From the NCBI RefSeq assembly GCF_027627475.1, contig NZ_CP115484.1, positions 4,906,501 through 4,970,500 of the forward strand: 64,000 nucleotides of DNA. Direction: 5' to 3'. A program made the position numbers and the translations under genes. The notes under the pieces were generated by a model that did not search any database, was not told the origin of the DNA, and was given only the letters and a program-made list of their open reading frames with translations. The DNA comes from Paenibacillus sp. SYP-B4298 (GTDB lineage Bacteria > Bacillota > Bacilli > Paenibacillales > Paenibacillaceae). This document shows, piece after piece, positions 51,332 through 60,360 of this stretch. How positions within the stretch are numbered: the stretch's first letter is position 1; each line of letters begins with the position of its first letter.

Positions 51332-52666
51332 ATGAGCAGCTTACTACACTTCCGCGCGCCAAAGGCGATGCTCGCGCTCCTGGTGCTGGCGCTTGCCTGC
51401 ACCGCCTGTCTGCCTGGCGGCAGCTCTTCACTGCCTAAGCCGGTGGACAAGACGTCGACAGAGCGAAGAATTACGGCGTACATGGCGAAAAATCCGCTCG
51501 TCGAATCGTTGAAGGCGCATCTGCCGGAGTTCGAGCAGGCGACAGGCATCAAGGTCGATCTACAGAGCCTGACCGATGTCCAGCTCAGTCAGAAGCTGTC
51601 CGTGCAGCTATCGGTAGCCAGTCCGACGCCTGATGTCTTCATGATCCGTCCACTGGAGGAAATCCAGCTATTTGATAAAAATGGGTGGCTTGCAGAGCTG
51701 AGCGGCTATACGGTAGAGGACCCACTGTATGATGTAGCGGATTTCTCCCGTACAGCTATGGATTCGGTGACCATCGACGGCAAGCTGCTGTCGATTCCTC
51801 TATCAACCGAGCAGCAAATTCTGTATTACCGCAAGGATCTCCTCGAGCAAGCCGGGCTGGAGGTGCCCAAGACACTGGACGAGCTGGCTGCAGCGGCAGC
51901 AAGGCTGCACCGTCCGCAAGAGGGGGTCTATGGCTTTGTCGCCCGCGGTCAGGCGAATGCGCTCGTGACGCAGCTCTCCTCCTTCATCTACTCAGAGGGA
52001 GGAGATTTTCAGCAAGGGAATACGGCCACTCTCCACTCCGCCGAGACGATCCGGGGTATGAAGCGCTACATCGACCTGCTGCGGAGCTATGGTCCTGCGG
52101 AGGTGCTCAAGATGAGCTGGCCGCAGGCAGCGGAATTTTTCTCCCAGGGCAAAGCCGCCTTCTTCACCGATGCCAGCGCCACCTATTCCCTGTTCACGAG
52201 CGGACGATCCCTCTACGCAGACAAGATCGGCTACGCGCTATTCCCAGCGGGATCGGCAGGAAGCAAGCCCTACAGTACGACCGCATGGAGCATCAGCATC
52301 AATCCGAAATCCGCTCAGCCGGATGCATCATGGGCATTCATCCGCTGGGCCTCCAGCAAGGAGCAGGTGCTGGAAGCGCAAAAGATCGGCAACCCCGGCG
52401 CACGCAATTCGCTATGGACGATTCCCGAGGGAGTGTCCGGCTTTCCGGCTGAGCTGATCCCGATCATTAACGGCTCCATCCGTAGCGGCATCAGCCATGA
52501 TCGGCCCAAGGTCATTCATGTGAAGGAGGCACGGGACATCATCGGCAACATCGTCGTGCGCGGTATCCTCGGAGAGGATATTCAACATGCGGCGGAGCGG
52601 GCCAACGAGCAATTCCAGACTTTAATCGATCGCGAACAGCGGGAGCGGGAGTGGGCGCAGGAGTGA
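51332..52666 (+). CDS. Sugar-binding lipoprotein of a second sensor triad
   Basis: Family 1 solute-binding lipoprotein of 444 residues. Signal peptide MLALLVLALA is followed by lipobox CTAC (Cys about 26). Binding-protein stretches: LPEFEQATGIKVDLQSLTD, YYRKDLLEQAGLEVPKTLDEL and FFSQGKAAFFTDASATYSLF. AAAGGAGGT precedes ATG. No permease genes accompany it: a YesM-type kinase and a YesN regulator follow instead, so it may be a ligand receptor for the kinase, or a binding protein whose permeases are encoded elsewhere. Confidence 0.9.
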   Translation: MSSLLHFRAPKAMLALLVLALACTACLPGGSSSLPKPVDKTSTERRITAYMAKNPLVESLKAHLPEFEQATGIKVDLQSLTDVQLSQKLSVQLSVASPTPDVFMIRPLEEIQLFDKNGWLAELSGYTVEDPLYDVADFSRTAMDSVTIDGKLLSIPLSTEQQILYYRKDLLEQAGLEVPKTLDELAAAAARLHRPQEGVYGFVARGQANALVTQLSSFIYSEGGDFQQGNTATLHSAETIRGMKRYIDLLRSYGPAEVLKMSWPQAAEFFSQGKAAFFTDASATYSLFTSGRSLYADKIGYALFPAGSAGSKPYSTTAWSISINPKSAQPDASWAFIRWASSKEQVLEAQKIGNPGARNSLWTIPEGVSGFPAELIPIINGSIRSGISHDRPKVIHVKEARDIIGNIVVRGILGEDIQHAAERANEQFQTLIDREQREREWAQE

Positions 52667-52732
52667 GAGCCGTCATCATCATGACATTATGGCGCTTCAC
52701 TGCAGCCGCCAACATCACCAGGGGGGAACAGC

Positions 52733-54478
52733 ATGCGCAGACGGAATCTGCTTCCTATGAATACCTTTGCCAAGGTGACGCTGATGATCATCTTTATAGT
52801 GGCGCTGATTATTATGCTCTACAGCTATTCACACCGCGTCAGCCTGCAGGTTGTCGAGCAGGCGGTGGAGCAGGGGCAGAGCAACCGGCTGGCCTTTGTC
52901 ATGAGTCAGCTAGAGATGACGGTTGGGCAACTGGCCAAGTTCGCAGTGGTGGCTGGCAGCGACGATAGCATCCGGGACTATCTATATGAACGGGAGCGCA
53001 GCACGCCGCTCCAGCGGGTCGAGCGTCAGACACGCATTACCGATATGCTCAATATGCAGGTATCCACCAGCAGTTGGGACAACCAGATTGTGCTCTTTAT
53101 TAAGGATGCCCAGGAGGCGTTATCGACGGACTACTCCGTCATGTACAACAGTGATTATGTCGCCCGCACCCCCAAGCAGCGCTGGCAGCTGCAGGAGGCC
53201 GACGGGCAGCTTAGCTATTTCAGTTGGATGCGCGAATCACTGTATGATCCGCAACTGGTGGTCGAGGTCCGCTTCGCCAGCCAGAATATGATCAATATGC
53301 TGGATCATCTGAAGCAGGGCTCGACAGGCGAGCCCTTCCTGTATTTCCCCGGGGCGGCTCCACTGGCCAACAGCTCCGCCGACAAGGCCGCTGTAGCAGG
53401 CGCAGCCGCTGGCCTGAACAGGCTGGAGCTCGGCAAGCAAGGCAGTCACACCTTCTCCTGGGACAGCCGCAAATATGTCATCAACTACATTCGCTCGGAC
53501 AGCCTGGGGTGGTACCTGGTCGACTTCACCCGGCTGGATGAGGTGTACTCGCCCATTACGCTCAGCCGTAATGTATTCTATCTGTCAGTCGGGCTGTTGC
53601 TGGCCCTCATCTTGCTGCTGATGCTAATCCTGTATCGCAATGTTCAGCGCCCGATCTCTCTGCTGCTGCAGGGCGTGCGGCGCATCAGCCACGGCAACTA
53701 TGCGACCCGGCTGGAGCAGCAGGCCGGTCATGAGTTCAGTTATCTGTTCAATAGCTTCAACAAGATGGCGGAGCAGATCGAGGAGCTGATTGAGAAGGTA
53801 TACAAGGAGACGCTGCGCTCCAAGGAAGCGACCCTGAAGCAGCTTCAATCGCAGATCAATCCGCATTTCCTGTATAATTGCCTGTTCTATATTAAGAACA
53901 TGGCGAGTCTTGGGGATAAGGAAGCCGTCATCGCCATGTCGCTCAGCCTCGGCGAGTACTACCGCTACACGACACGTCTGGAGAGGTCGACTGCGCCCCT
54001 TAGCGAGGAGATCAGACTGCTGGATAACTATCTGCAGATTCAGACGTTGAGACTGCAGCGGCTGACCTACGAGATTGAAGTTCCTAACGAGATGCTGGAG
54101 CTGGAGATGCCGCGGCTGCTGCTGCAGCCGGTCGTAGAGAACGCGGTTATCCATGGGGTGGAGAGCAGTCTGGAATTTGCCATTATCCATATCTGGGGCG
54201 AGCGCAACGGGAGAGCTTATCGCCTTGTCATCGATAATAAGGGCGCAGGCGTGCCACAGGCGGTTATTGCCGAGCTCCAGCGCCGGATGAGCGTTGAGCC
54301 TGCGGAGCATCACGGGTTCGGGCTGTGGAATATCCACCAACGGCTCATTCACCGCTACGGCGAAGGAGCAGGGCTGCGCTTCTCCGAGTCTCCGCTAGGC
54401 GGCCTCCGGGTCGAGCTGTTGTGGGAGGAGGATACGATGACAGATGCTTCACAAGGAGATAAGGACGATAACGGTTAA
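52733..54478 (+). CDS. YesM-type sensor histidine kinase of the second triad
   Basis: Kinase of 581 residues. Membrane helices at about 15-33 and 282-303 flank an extracellular sensor; HAMP follows (RPISLLLQGVRRISHGNYATRL), then His_kinase with QSQINPHFLYN (His about 377) and HATPase with PVVENAVIHG and DNKGAGV. GGGGGG lies six bases before ATG. It follows the lipoprotein gene by 66 bp and precedes the regulator by 85 bp. Confidence 0.94.
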   Translation: MRRRNLLPMNTFAKVTLMIIFIVALIIMLYSYSHRVSLQVVEQAVEQGQSNRLAFVMSQLEMTVGQLAKFAVVAGSDDSIRDYLYERERSTPLQRVERQTRITDMLNMQVSTSSWDNQIVLFIKDAQEALSTDYSVMYNSDYVARTPKQRWQLQEADGQLSYFSWMRESLYDPQLVVEVRFASQNMINMLDHLKQGSTGEPFLYFPGAAPLANSSADKAAVAGAAAGLNRLELGKQGSHTFSWDSRKYVINYIRSDSLGWYLVDFTRLDEVYSPITLSRNVFYLSVGLLLALILLLMLILYRNVQRPISLLLQGVRRISHGNYATRLEQQAGHEFSYLFNSFNKMAEQIEELIEKVYKETLRSKEATLKQLQSQINPHFLYNCLFYIKNMASLGDKEAVIAMSLSLGEYYRYTTRLERSTAPLSEEIRLLDNYLQIQTLRLQRLTYEIEVPNEMLELEMPRLLLQPVVENAVIHGVESSLEFAIIHIWGERNGRAYRLVIDNKGAGVPQAVIAELQRRMSVEPAEHHGFGLWNIHQRLIHRYGEGAGLRFSESPLGGLRVELLWEEDTMTDASQGDKDDNG

Positions 54479-54563
54479 TGATAGCGTTGAATAACAGCAC
54501 CCGCATCGAAGGCATCCGTATACTAGCACCTAATAGCCCTATATAGATCAGGAGGCAGCCAAC

Positions 54564-56204
54564 ATGTTTCGTTTAATGATTGTTGATGATGAGAGCAGCG
54601 TAGTGGACGGCCTGGCAGACACGATCGCGTGGGAGCGTATCGGGATCAGCACGGTATTCAAGGCCTACTCCGGCATTGAAGCATTGGAGCTGCTGCAGAC
54701 CCACTCGATCGACATCGTCATCTCGGACATCTGCATGCCGCAGATGGGCGGCCTGGAGCTGCTGCAGATGATTCGCACCCATTGGCGCAGGATCAAGACG
54801 ATCGTACTGTCAGGCCACGCCGAGTTCGATTATGCGAAGGAAGCGATGGCACTCGGAACAAGCGACTATCTGTTGAAGCCCGTAAGCGATAATGAGCTGC
54901 TGGAGCGTGTGGGGCAGAGTGTGAGCCAGCTACTGCTGGAGCAGGAGTCAAGCGCTACATTGGAGCGCGCCCGTCTGGCGCTGCAGGCCAATCTGCCGAT
55001 GCTGCGCAGCGAGCTGCTGAATCAACTGCTGCAGGGCATGAAGTATGCGCCTGACAAGCTGGCAGAGCAGCTATCTCTGCTCCATATGGAGCAGGTGCTG
55101 GGCAGACCGGCTGCGCTTATGATCGCGCGACTGGAGGATCGGCTGGCAGAGCAAAATTACTATCATACCTCGATCATGGAATACGCGATCGGCAATATGG
55201 CGGAGGAAATATTCAGCGATCGCTTCTCCCTCTGGCCGTGCAAGGATGTCCATGGCTATCTCGTATTTCTGGTGATTCCACAGGAGACGAAGCAGCCCCA
55301 TGATGCAGCGGAGGCAGGTACAGAGGAGCAGCTCAAGCATTTGGCGGCGCAGCTACAGTTGAACGTCAACCGCTATCTCAAGGGCACCATCTCTGTACTG
55401 ATCGGCGGCTGGGGTACCTTCCCCGAGGATGTGGGCAAGCTGTACCAGGATGCGCTGCTCTCGATGCGACGGCATATCGGCAGTCAGAGCGACCTGTTCG
55501 TCTATGTATCCGAGGAGGAGGAGCAGTTGCCTGTGCGGGCATTACAGAAGCTGTACGAGCCGCCGCTGCTCGTTCATCTGATGGAGTCCGGCAGTTGGGT
55601 GCAGGCCGAGCAGAAGCTGCTGGCCATTATGGAGGAGCTTACCCGCGAGCGAACCAGCTCGCAGGAGCATGTGCAGGAAGCGTTATTCTTCATCTATGCC
55701 TCCTTCAGCACCTATGCTCATAAGAATGGGCGGGAGCTGAGCGCCATGCTTGGCAGCGGCCTGGCCAATATCTCCGGCATGCTGCCTGGCTGTACGATGA
55801 CCAGTCTGAAGAACTGGTCCTTGCAGGCTCTCTCCATGGTTCGCCAGTCGACAGAGAACACCGCGCGCAGCGACCGCAGCCATGTCGTGGGACGCATCCA
55901 GCGGTTTATACGCGAGCATCTGGCCGAGGATATATCGCTGCAAGCGATCGCGGACTACATGTATATGCATCCGGTTCATATCTCCAGAGTATTCAAGCTG
56001 GAGACCGGCATTAATGTCAGCGACTACGTGCTGCGACTGAAGATGGAGAAGGCCGTGGAGCTGCTCGCTGATCACAAGCTCAAAAATTTCGAGGTGGCGC
56101 TCAAGCTCGGCTATCAGAACCCGAATTATTTCTTCAAGGTGTTCAAGAAGTATTACTCCGTCACGCCGCAGGAATACCGGATCAATCTGGAGGCGAAGGG
56201 GTGA
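54564..56204 (+). CDS. YesN-type response regulator of the second triad
   Basis: 546-residue AraC-type regulator. Receiver with IVDDE, phospho-acceptor Asp55 in IVISDICMPQMGG and LLKPVS; a long linker; then the AraC HTH pair (ISLQAIADYMYMHPVHISRVF; YQNPNYFFKVFKKYYSVTPQEY). AGGAGG precedes ATG. It ends the triad, and no transporter genes follow; the next gene is an unrelated SDR. Confidence 0.94.
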   Translation: MFRLMIVDDESSVVDGLADTIAWERIGISTVFKAYSGIEALELLQTHSIDIVISDICMPQMGGLELLQMIRTHWRRIKTIVLSGHAEFDYAKEAMALGTSDYLLKPVSDNELLERVGQSVSQLLLEQESSATLERARLALQANLPMLRSELLNQLLQGMKYAPDKLAEQLSLLHMEQVLGRPAALMIARLEDRLAEQNYYHTSIMEYAIGNMAEEIFSDRFSLWPCKDVHGYLVFLVIPQETKQPHDAAEAGTEEQLKHLAAQLQLNVNRYLKGTISVLIGGWGTFPEDVGKLYQDALLSMRRHIGSQSDLFVYVSEEEEQLPVRALQKLYEPPLLVHLMESGSWVQAEQKLLAIMEELTRERTSSQEHVQEALFFIYASFSTYAHKNGRELSAMLGSGLANISGMLPGCTMTSLKNWSLQALSMVRQSTENTARSDRSHVVGRIQRFIREHLAEDISLQAIADYMYMHPVHISRVFKLETGINVSDYVLRLKMEKAVELLADHKLKNFEVALKLGYQNPNYFFKVFKKYYSVTPQEYRINLEAKG

Positions 56205-56345
56205 CGCCTCGTTCTCGTCCGCTGCCTGAATGAGGAATAATTATGCATGTGCAAGCTTGTGGCTTCTCCTCAGGTCAATTATACAAATAAGTTCAGAAGA
56301 GATATAATGAGACGAAACCCATATTTAATTAGAGGAGCCAATTAC

Positions 56346-57086
56346 ATGCAATTACTCAACAAGATCGCCCTGGTTACGGGGGGCGGCACCGGCATTGGCA
56401 GAGCGACAAGTCTTCTGCTGGCGAAGCGGGGAGCAACTGTAGTCGTGAACTATTCTCGCTCGCAGTCTGATGCGGAGGAAACCGTGCAGCACATTCTCAG
56501 TGAGGGCGGTCAAGCGATCGCCATACAAGCCGACGTATCCCAGGATACGGATGTCCGCAGGATGATCGATACGATCGCCCAGCAATTCGGAACGGTGGAC
56601 ATGCTAGTCAACAACGCCAGTATTACGAGCCATATTCCCATGAGCAATCTGGAGGATGTGACCGGAGAGCTGTGGGATGAGCTGTTCGATGTTAATGTGA
56701 AAGGGATGTTCTATTGCGCGCGGGCAGTAGCGCCGCTCATGAAGGAAAATAAACAGGGCGCCATCGTTAATCTGGGCAGTATTGCAGGGCAGACCGGGCT
56801 AGGCTCTTCACTTCCCTACGCCGTATCGAAGGCTGCGGTCCATGGCCTGACGAAATCACTGGCTCGGGCTCTAGCCCCCGATATTCGCGTCAACTGCATC
56901 GTGCCCGGAGCGGTCGAGACGAGATGGTGGGCCGGAAGAGAGGAGCAGATGAAGAAGCTCGCTCCACATCTTCTGTTGCAGCAGATTGCAACACCTGAGG
57001 ATATTGCCTCCATGATCTGCTCCGCTCTGGAGCAGGAATCGATGACGGGGCAGATCATTACGGTAGATAGCGGCCAAACGTTGTAG
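56346..57086 (+). CDS. Short-chain dehydrogenase/reductase
   Basis: Classical SDR of 246 residues, NAD(P)-dependent. TGGGTGIG cofactor loop near residue 12, NNAS motif, and catalytic Ser/Tyr/Lys in LGSIAG..LPYAVSKAA. The start ATG 56346 follows GAGGAG by eight bases; an open frame back to 56247 lacks a site. C-terminal GQIITVDSGQTL is the usual dimer end. Resembles FabG-like reductases, but with no fatty-acid context the substrate is unknown. Confidence 0.92.
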   Translation: MQLLNKIALVTGGGTGIGRATSLLLAKRGATVVVNYSRSQSDAEETVQHILSEGGQAIAIQADVSQDTDVRRMIDTIAQQFGTVDMLVNNASITSHIPMSNLEDVTGELWDELFDVNVKGMFYCARAVAPLMKENKQGAIVNLGSIAGQTGLGSSLPYAVSKAAVHGLTKSLARALAPDIRVNCIVPGAVETRWWAGREEQMKKLAPHLLLQQIATPEDIASMICSALEQESMTGQIITVDSGQTL

Positions 57087-57114
57087 CGCTGCGGCGTCAT
57101 GTTGATTCCAGCTA

Positions 57115-57155
57115 CATCCAAGCATACCTGCTACACCAGAGGTTATGCTTGGATG
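57115..57155 (+). terminator. 12-bp hairpin after the SDR gene
   Basis: CATCCAAGCATA (57115-57126) pairs exactly with 57144-57155 around a 17-base loop. It lies between convergent genes and may serve both strands; no T run is evident. Confidence 0.5.
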
Positions 57156-57195
57156 AGCGTTATAGTGCGGGGTCTTTGATTACAAAACAGGAAGC

Positions 57196-58128
57196 TTAGC
57201 CTCTTCCCTCTCTCGCTGAATTCACAACGTACAATTCCCCCAGGATATGCTCAATGCGATAGGAATCCTCTGGCAGCTCCGCGGCAATCAGCCCCGCAAC
57301 CTCACTGGACTCGACTCCGTACATCACTTCGATTTCCTTCGAGAACAACAGCGGGCTCTCCTCCATCCACTTCGCTAGGGGGCGAACCGGCTTCGGCTTC
57401 ACCTGGCTCTTCAAGAGCTGCTCCAGAGCGTCCACGTAGGTATCCAATGTCCGAGCGCCAACAATCTTCACTCCTTTGCCCTCCTCATCCATCATGATGA
57501 TGGTTGGGAAGCCTCTGACGCCGAGTCTGGCTACAAGGTCAAAATCTTGCTCCAGCAGATTCTGTGCCTCTTCGAGCTCGGATTGTTCCACTATCTGCGC
57601 CCCATTCAGCCCCATCTGGTTGACGAGCTCCATGAGTACCTGCGTTTCCCCGATATTGAGATTAAAGGCAAATACGGCCTCTCTCGCTCTCCGCAAAAAT
57701 TCATTCTCTCTTCCTTCATGACGAGTCTGAATCACTTTAAAAACTCGGGATGGCGGGTACGAGGATTGGATAGGATTCGTCCCCCATAACGTTCCGTCGA
57801 TCGGCATGCGCGAGTGCTCGCCTACTTCCTTCCAATGATGCTCCACATCGGCAGGGTTTCGAATCCCATTCGAAGCATCGCTGAACCCGTGCCAGTTGGC
57901 CAGCAGGCCGCCCATGACCGTATGGACATTAAAATAGGCACCATACTGTTGAATGAAGCGATGGAGCACAGGCTCGAGTGCCCAGCAATGCGAGCAGATC
58001 GGGTCCGTTACGTAATACAGCGTTATTTTCTTCATCCTCTGCTCCAGCTCGAAGGCTTGGATGGGCTCCTCATCGACCACGCCACAGACACCTGTCTCCA
58101 AATCACACATCATATTGTCATTACTCAT
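57196..58128 (-). CDS. SpxH-like DsbA-family protein
   Basis: Thioredoxin-fold protein of 310 residues with a CxxC in YVTDPICSHCWALEPVL. The whole layout, including the later SPLLFSKEIEVMYGVESSEV segment, follows B. subtilis YjbH/SpxH, the adaptor that delivers Spx to ClpXP. The N-terminus (MCDLETGVCG) lacks the His/Cys zinc-binding stretch of YjbH, so a paralogue or a FrnE-like oxidoreductase is possible. The start ATG 58128 lies eight bases after AAAGGTGA. Monocistronic. Confidence 0.78.
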   Translation of the reverse strand: MSNDNMMCDLETGVCGVVDEEPIQAFELEQRMKKITLYYVTDPICSHCWALEPVLHRFIQQYGAYFNVHTVMGGLLANWHGFSDASNGIRNPADVEHHWKEVGEHSRMPIDGTLWGTNPIQSSYPPSRVFKVIQTRHEGRENEFLRRAREAVFAFNLNIGETQVLMELVNQMGLNGAQIVEQSELEEAQNLLEQDFDLVARLGVRGFPTIIMMDEEGKGVKIVGARTLDTYVDALEQLLKSQVKPKPVRPLAKWMEESPLLFSKEIEVMYGVESSEVAGLIAAELPEDSYRIEHILGELYVVNSAREGRG

Positions 58129-58291
58129 TCTCTGCATCACCTTTCCGAAGTTGTATGTCGTGCTAGTCGTGCTATCGGTTCAGCAGCTACTGGCTTGGCC
58201 AATAGACAACATCAGCTCGGCTACTATCCTGCTTATGATACAATTATAGAACTTAGATAAAATAGAACAAGTATGATCATTATTATGACTA

Positions 58292-58309
58292 AGTATCTAA
58301 TAAGATACT
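58292..58309. promoter_or_regulatory. AGTATCT dyad between SpxH-like and DJ-1 genes
   Basis: AGTATCT-AATA-AGATACT is a perfect 7-4-7 inverted repeat, about 165 bp upstream of the SpxH-like start. Related AAGTATC / GATACTT arms lie at 59002-59028 upstream of the DJ-1 gene. It could be an operator for a shared regulator. Confidence 0.4.
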
Positions 58310-58362
58310 AATGGAGAGTTGAGACATGATATACGAGCTTACAATGGAGTCGCTATACCCGG

Positions 58363-58965
58363 CTACAATTCGTCAGGCATGTATACATTCGTCAAGTTTC
58401 CTGATTGATAGTACGGATAGTCCATCTTGGCTTGCACCTTTCTCGCCACCTCCGCATTCGTCAAGGATTCAATCAGATATAAGCCCAGATCGATAGAAGC
58501 CGAGACCCCGCCGCCTGTGTAAGTATTCTCATCACGCACGACACGTGCTTTAACTACCTCGGCGCAGTATGGCTCCAGCAGCTCATATGCTGACGGGTTC
58601 GTTGTCGCCTTCTTGCCCTCCAAAAACCCTGCCGCCCCGAGAAGCAACGCACCTGTGCAGACCGATACTTTGTACGGTACATCACGGGCCGTGCGAAGCC
58701 ACGACACAAACTCCGGATCGTCTCTCATGGCTCTAGTCGGCATCCCGCCGGGGATAAAGATCAGATCATACCCCGATAGATCAGGGCATACGTGCTGTAT
58801 TTTGATCGTCATCCCTCGGTCATCTGTAATCTCCTCCTGGTTCGCACACAGATCCCACGAGACCCCTTCCATCACGTTAAGAATGCTCAGCCAGGATACC
58901 GCTTCATGGAAACCAACAAAGTCTAACGTCGTCATCTTCTCAAATAAAATGTAAGCCATCCTCAT
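58363..58965 (-). CDS. DJ-1/PfpI family protein
   Basis: Class I glutamine-amidotransferase-like protein of about 200 residues. Nucleophile-elbow Cys in VSVCTGALLLGAAGFLEG, the family IFIPGGMPTRAM loop and TGGGVSASIDLGLYLIE near the end, as in isonitrile hydratase-like DJ-1 proteins. The start ATG 58965 follows GGCAGGTG. Substrate unknown. An AAGTATC dyad lies upstream. Confidence 0.88.
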   Translation of the reverse strand: MRMAYILFEKMTTLDFVGFHEAVSWLSILNVMEGVSWDLCANQEEITDDRGMTIKIQHVCPDLSGYDLIFIPGGMPTRAMRDDPEFVSWLRTARDVPYKVSVCTGALLLGAAGFLEGKKATTNPSAYELLEPYCAEVVKARVVRDENTYTGGGVSASIDLGLYLIESLTNAEVARKVQAKMDYPYYQSGNLTNVYMPDEL

Positions 58966-59001
58966 CAGGAACACCTGCCCTTTCATTCGTGGAACTAAAA
59001 T

Positions 59002-59028
59002 AAGTATCCGATCGAGGATCAGATACTT
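59002..59028 (-). promoter_or_regulatory. AAGTATC inverted repeat upstream of the DJ-1 gene
   Basis: AAGTATC (59002-59008) and GATACTT (59022-59028) flank 13 bases, about 37 bp upstream of the DJ-1 start. The arms match those at 58292-58309 with different spacing. Confidence 0.35.
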
Positions 59029-59073
59029 TGCCCAGGCATACGGCTTATGAAATATGTGCTCCCCCGTAGTGGC

Positions 59074-59217
59074 CTACGTTATGCCAGTCACACATACCTT
59101 TGTTACACCAGACTCCCATGCGGCGAGGGCCGCGCCATCCGCTGACTTTCTCCTGATCACCCGTTGCCGATGATGCCTGTAATACGCTCGAGTCCGATTA
59201 CCAGATGCCTTCTTCAT
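59074..59217 (-). CDS. Possible 47-residue basic peptide
   Basis: ATG 59217 lies nine bases after AAGGGG on the minus strand. The first half is very basic (RTRAYYRHHRQRVIRRK) and the second half unremarkable. It could be a small nucleic-acid-binding protein or chance. No family recognised. Confidence 0.3.
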   Translation of the reverse strand: MKKASGNRTRAYYRHHRQRVIRRKSADGAALAAWESGVTKVCVTGIT

Positions 59218-59456
59218 TCCATCACACCCCTTGGGAAAAGACCCCGCCTGCAAAGGAGCCAAGGGACTGCGCATCCCTTACAGGCAAGGCATGATGGAGC
59301 TTCCAGCATAGTGCAGCATAAGAATCACCTCAATCTGTATTTACTTATTCACTATAACGGCCTGGATTTTTGTGAAATATAGTAATATATTGATTATGAT
59401 ACCACAATGAAGATCACTTGTCCGTTTAAGAGTGGATCAGAACGCCTAGGGGGAGT

Positions 59457-59756
59457 ATGATGAGACTGTATTTGTTATGGTATTCCATATTTTATACCGT
59501 TTTAGTGCTGATGATGTTCTGCGTATCTTCGTTGAGAATTGACCTCGTTACATTAAGTGAGCCGTATCTATTGTCAACGGAACAGAAATATTACTATGCT
59601 ATAGTTCACCCCTTGATCATATCAGTCGTAGCTACAGGTCTGGGAACATTCTTATTCCGAAAAATTTCTGTTAGATTCCGTCTCTTGTTTTCCATCGTAT
59701 GTCTGCTGCTGTTGTTCGTTGCTTATTATGTTACTGTATTTCTTAATCAATTATAG
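59457..59756 (+). CDS. Small membrane protein, unknown
   Basis: 99 residues with three probable membrane helices (LYLLWYSIFYTVLVLMMF; IVHPLIISVVATGLGTFLF; LLFSIVCLLLLFVAYYVTVF). AGGGGGAG lies immediately upstream, and the second ATG (59460) is an equally good start. AT-rich, like the accessory stretch that begins here. No family recognised. Confidence 0.65.
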   Translation: MMRLYLLWYSIFYTVLVLMMFCVSSLRIDLVTLSEPYLLSTEQKYYYAIVHPLIISVVATGLGTFLFRKISVRFRLLFSIVCLLLLFVAYYVTVFLNQL

Positions 59757-59818
59757 ATGAATTCGGATGTTTCGGGCTGAGCCAGTCTTGGAGCTATCTA
59801 CAGTGGGGTGTTTTATAA

Positions 59819-60013
59819 ATGCAGGGTGTTGGAATAAGCGGTCTAGTGTTAATATTGGTGGTTATTATTGTTATTGTATATATTATCAAGCTTGTTATCC
59901 GAACTGCAATTAACAAATCCGAGTTCAAAAGATCCGTTGATAACGATCTCAAACAGATAAAAAAAGACATTGAGAACATTAATGAAACCCTAAATCCAAA
60001 GGGAAAGAAATAA
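59819..60013 (+). CDS. Small single-span membrane protein, unknown
   Basis: 64 residues: one membrane helix (GLVLILVVIIVIVYIIKLVI) and a charged helical tail (FKRSVDNDLKQIKKDIENIN) likely to form a coiled coil. GGGGTG lies eight bases before ATG. It ends close to the 3' end of the IS-disrupted gene on the opposite strand. No family recognised. Confidence 0.65.
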   Translation: MQGVGISGLVLILVVIIVIVYIIKLVIRTAINKSEFKRSVDNDLKQIKKDIENINETLNPKGKK

Positions 60014-60360
60014 GTGAGTTTAATTATCTGAATCATTTAGGCCGATTATTTCATTATCCCAATACTTCAATATTTCTGTAATTATAGCCTCTTGATATTT
60101 GACATAAATATAATTTTCTTCGAACTTCAAGATCCTTCTACCAGTACTGCCTATGTCTATCGAAAAACAAATAAATCGAGCGGAATGGGCTACTGGAAAA
60201 GGAGCATACTCCACAACACCGATTTCTTTAATATTTGTCCATTTCAAAACTTTTTTCACTTTATGTGAACAAAATGCTACACCCTCACTTCCTATAAATA
60301 TTTTTTTATCTAATATAGTAAAATAATAATATGATGACAACGAAAATAACCATAAAAATG

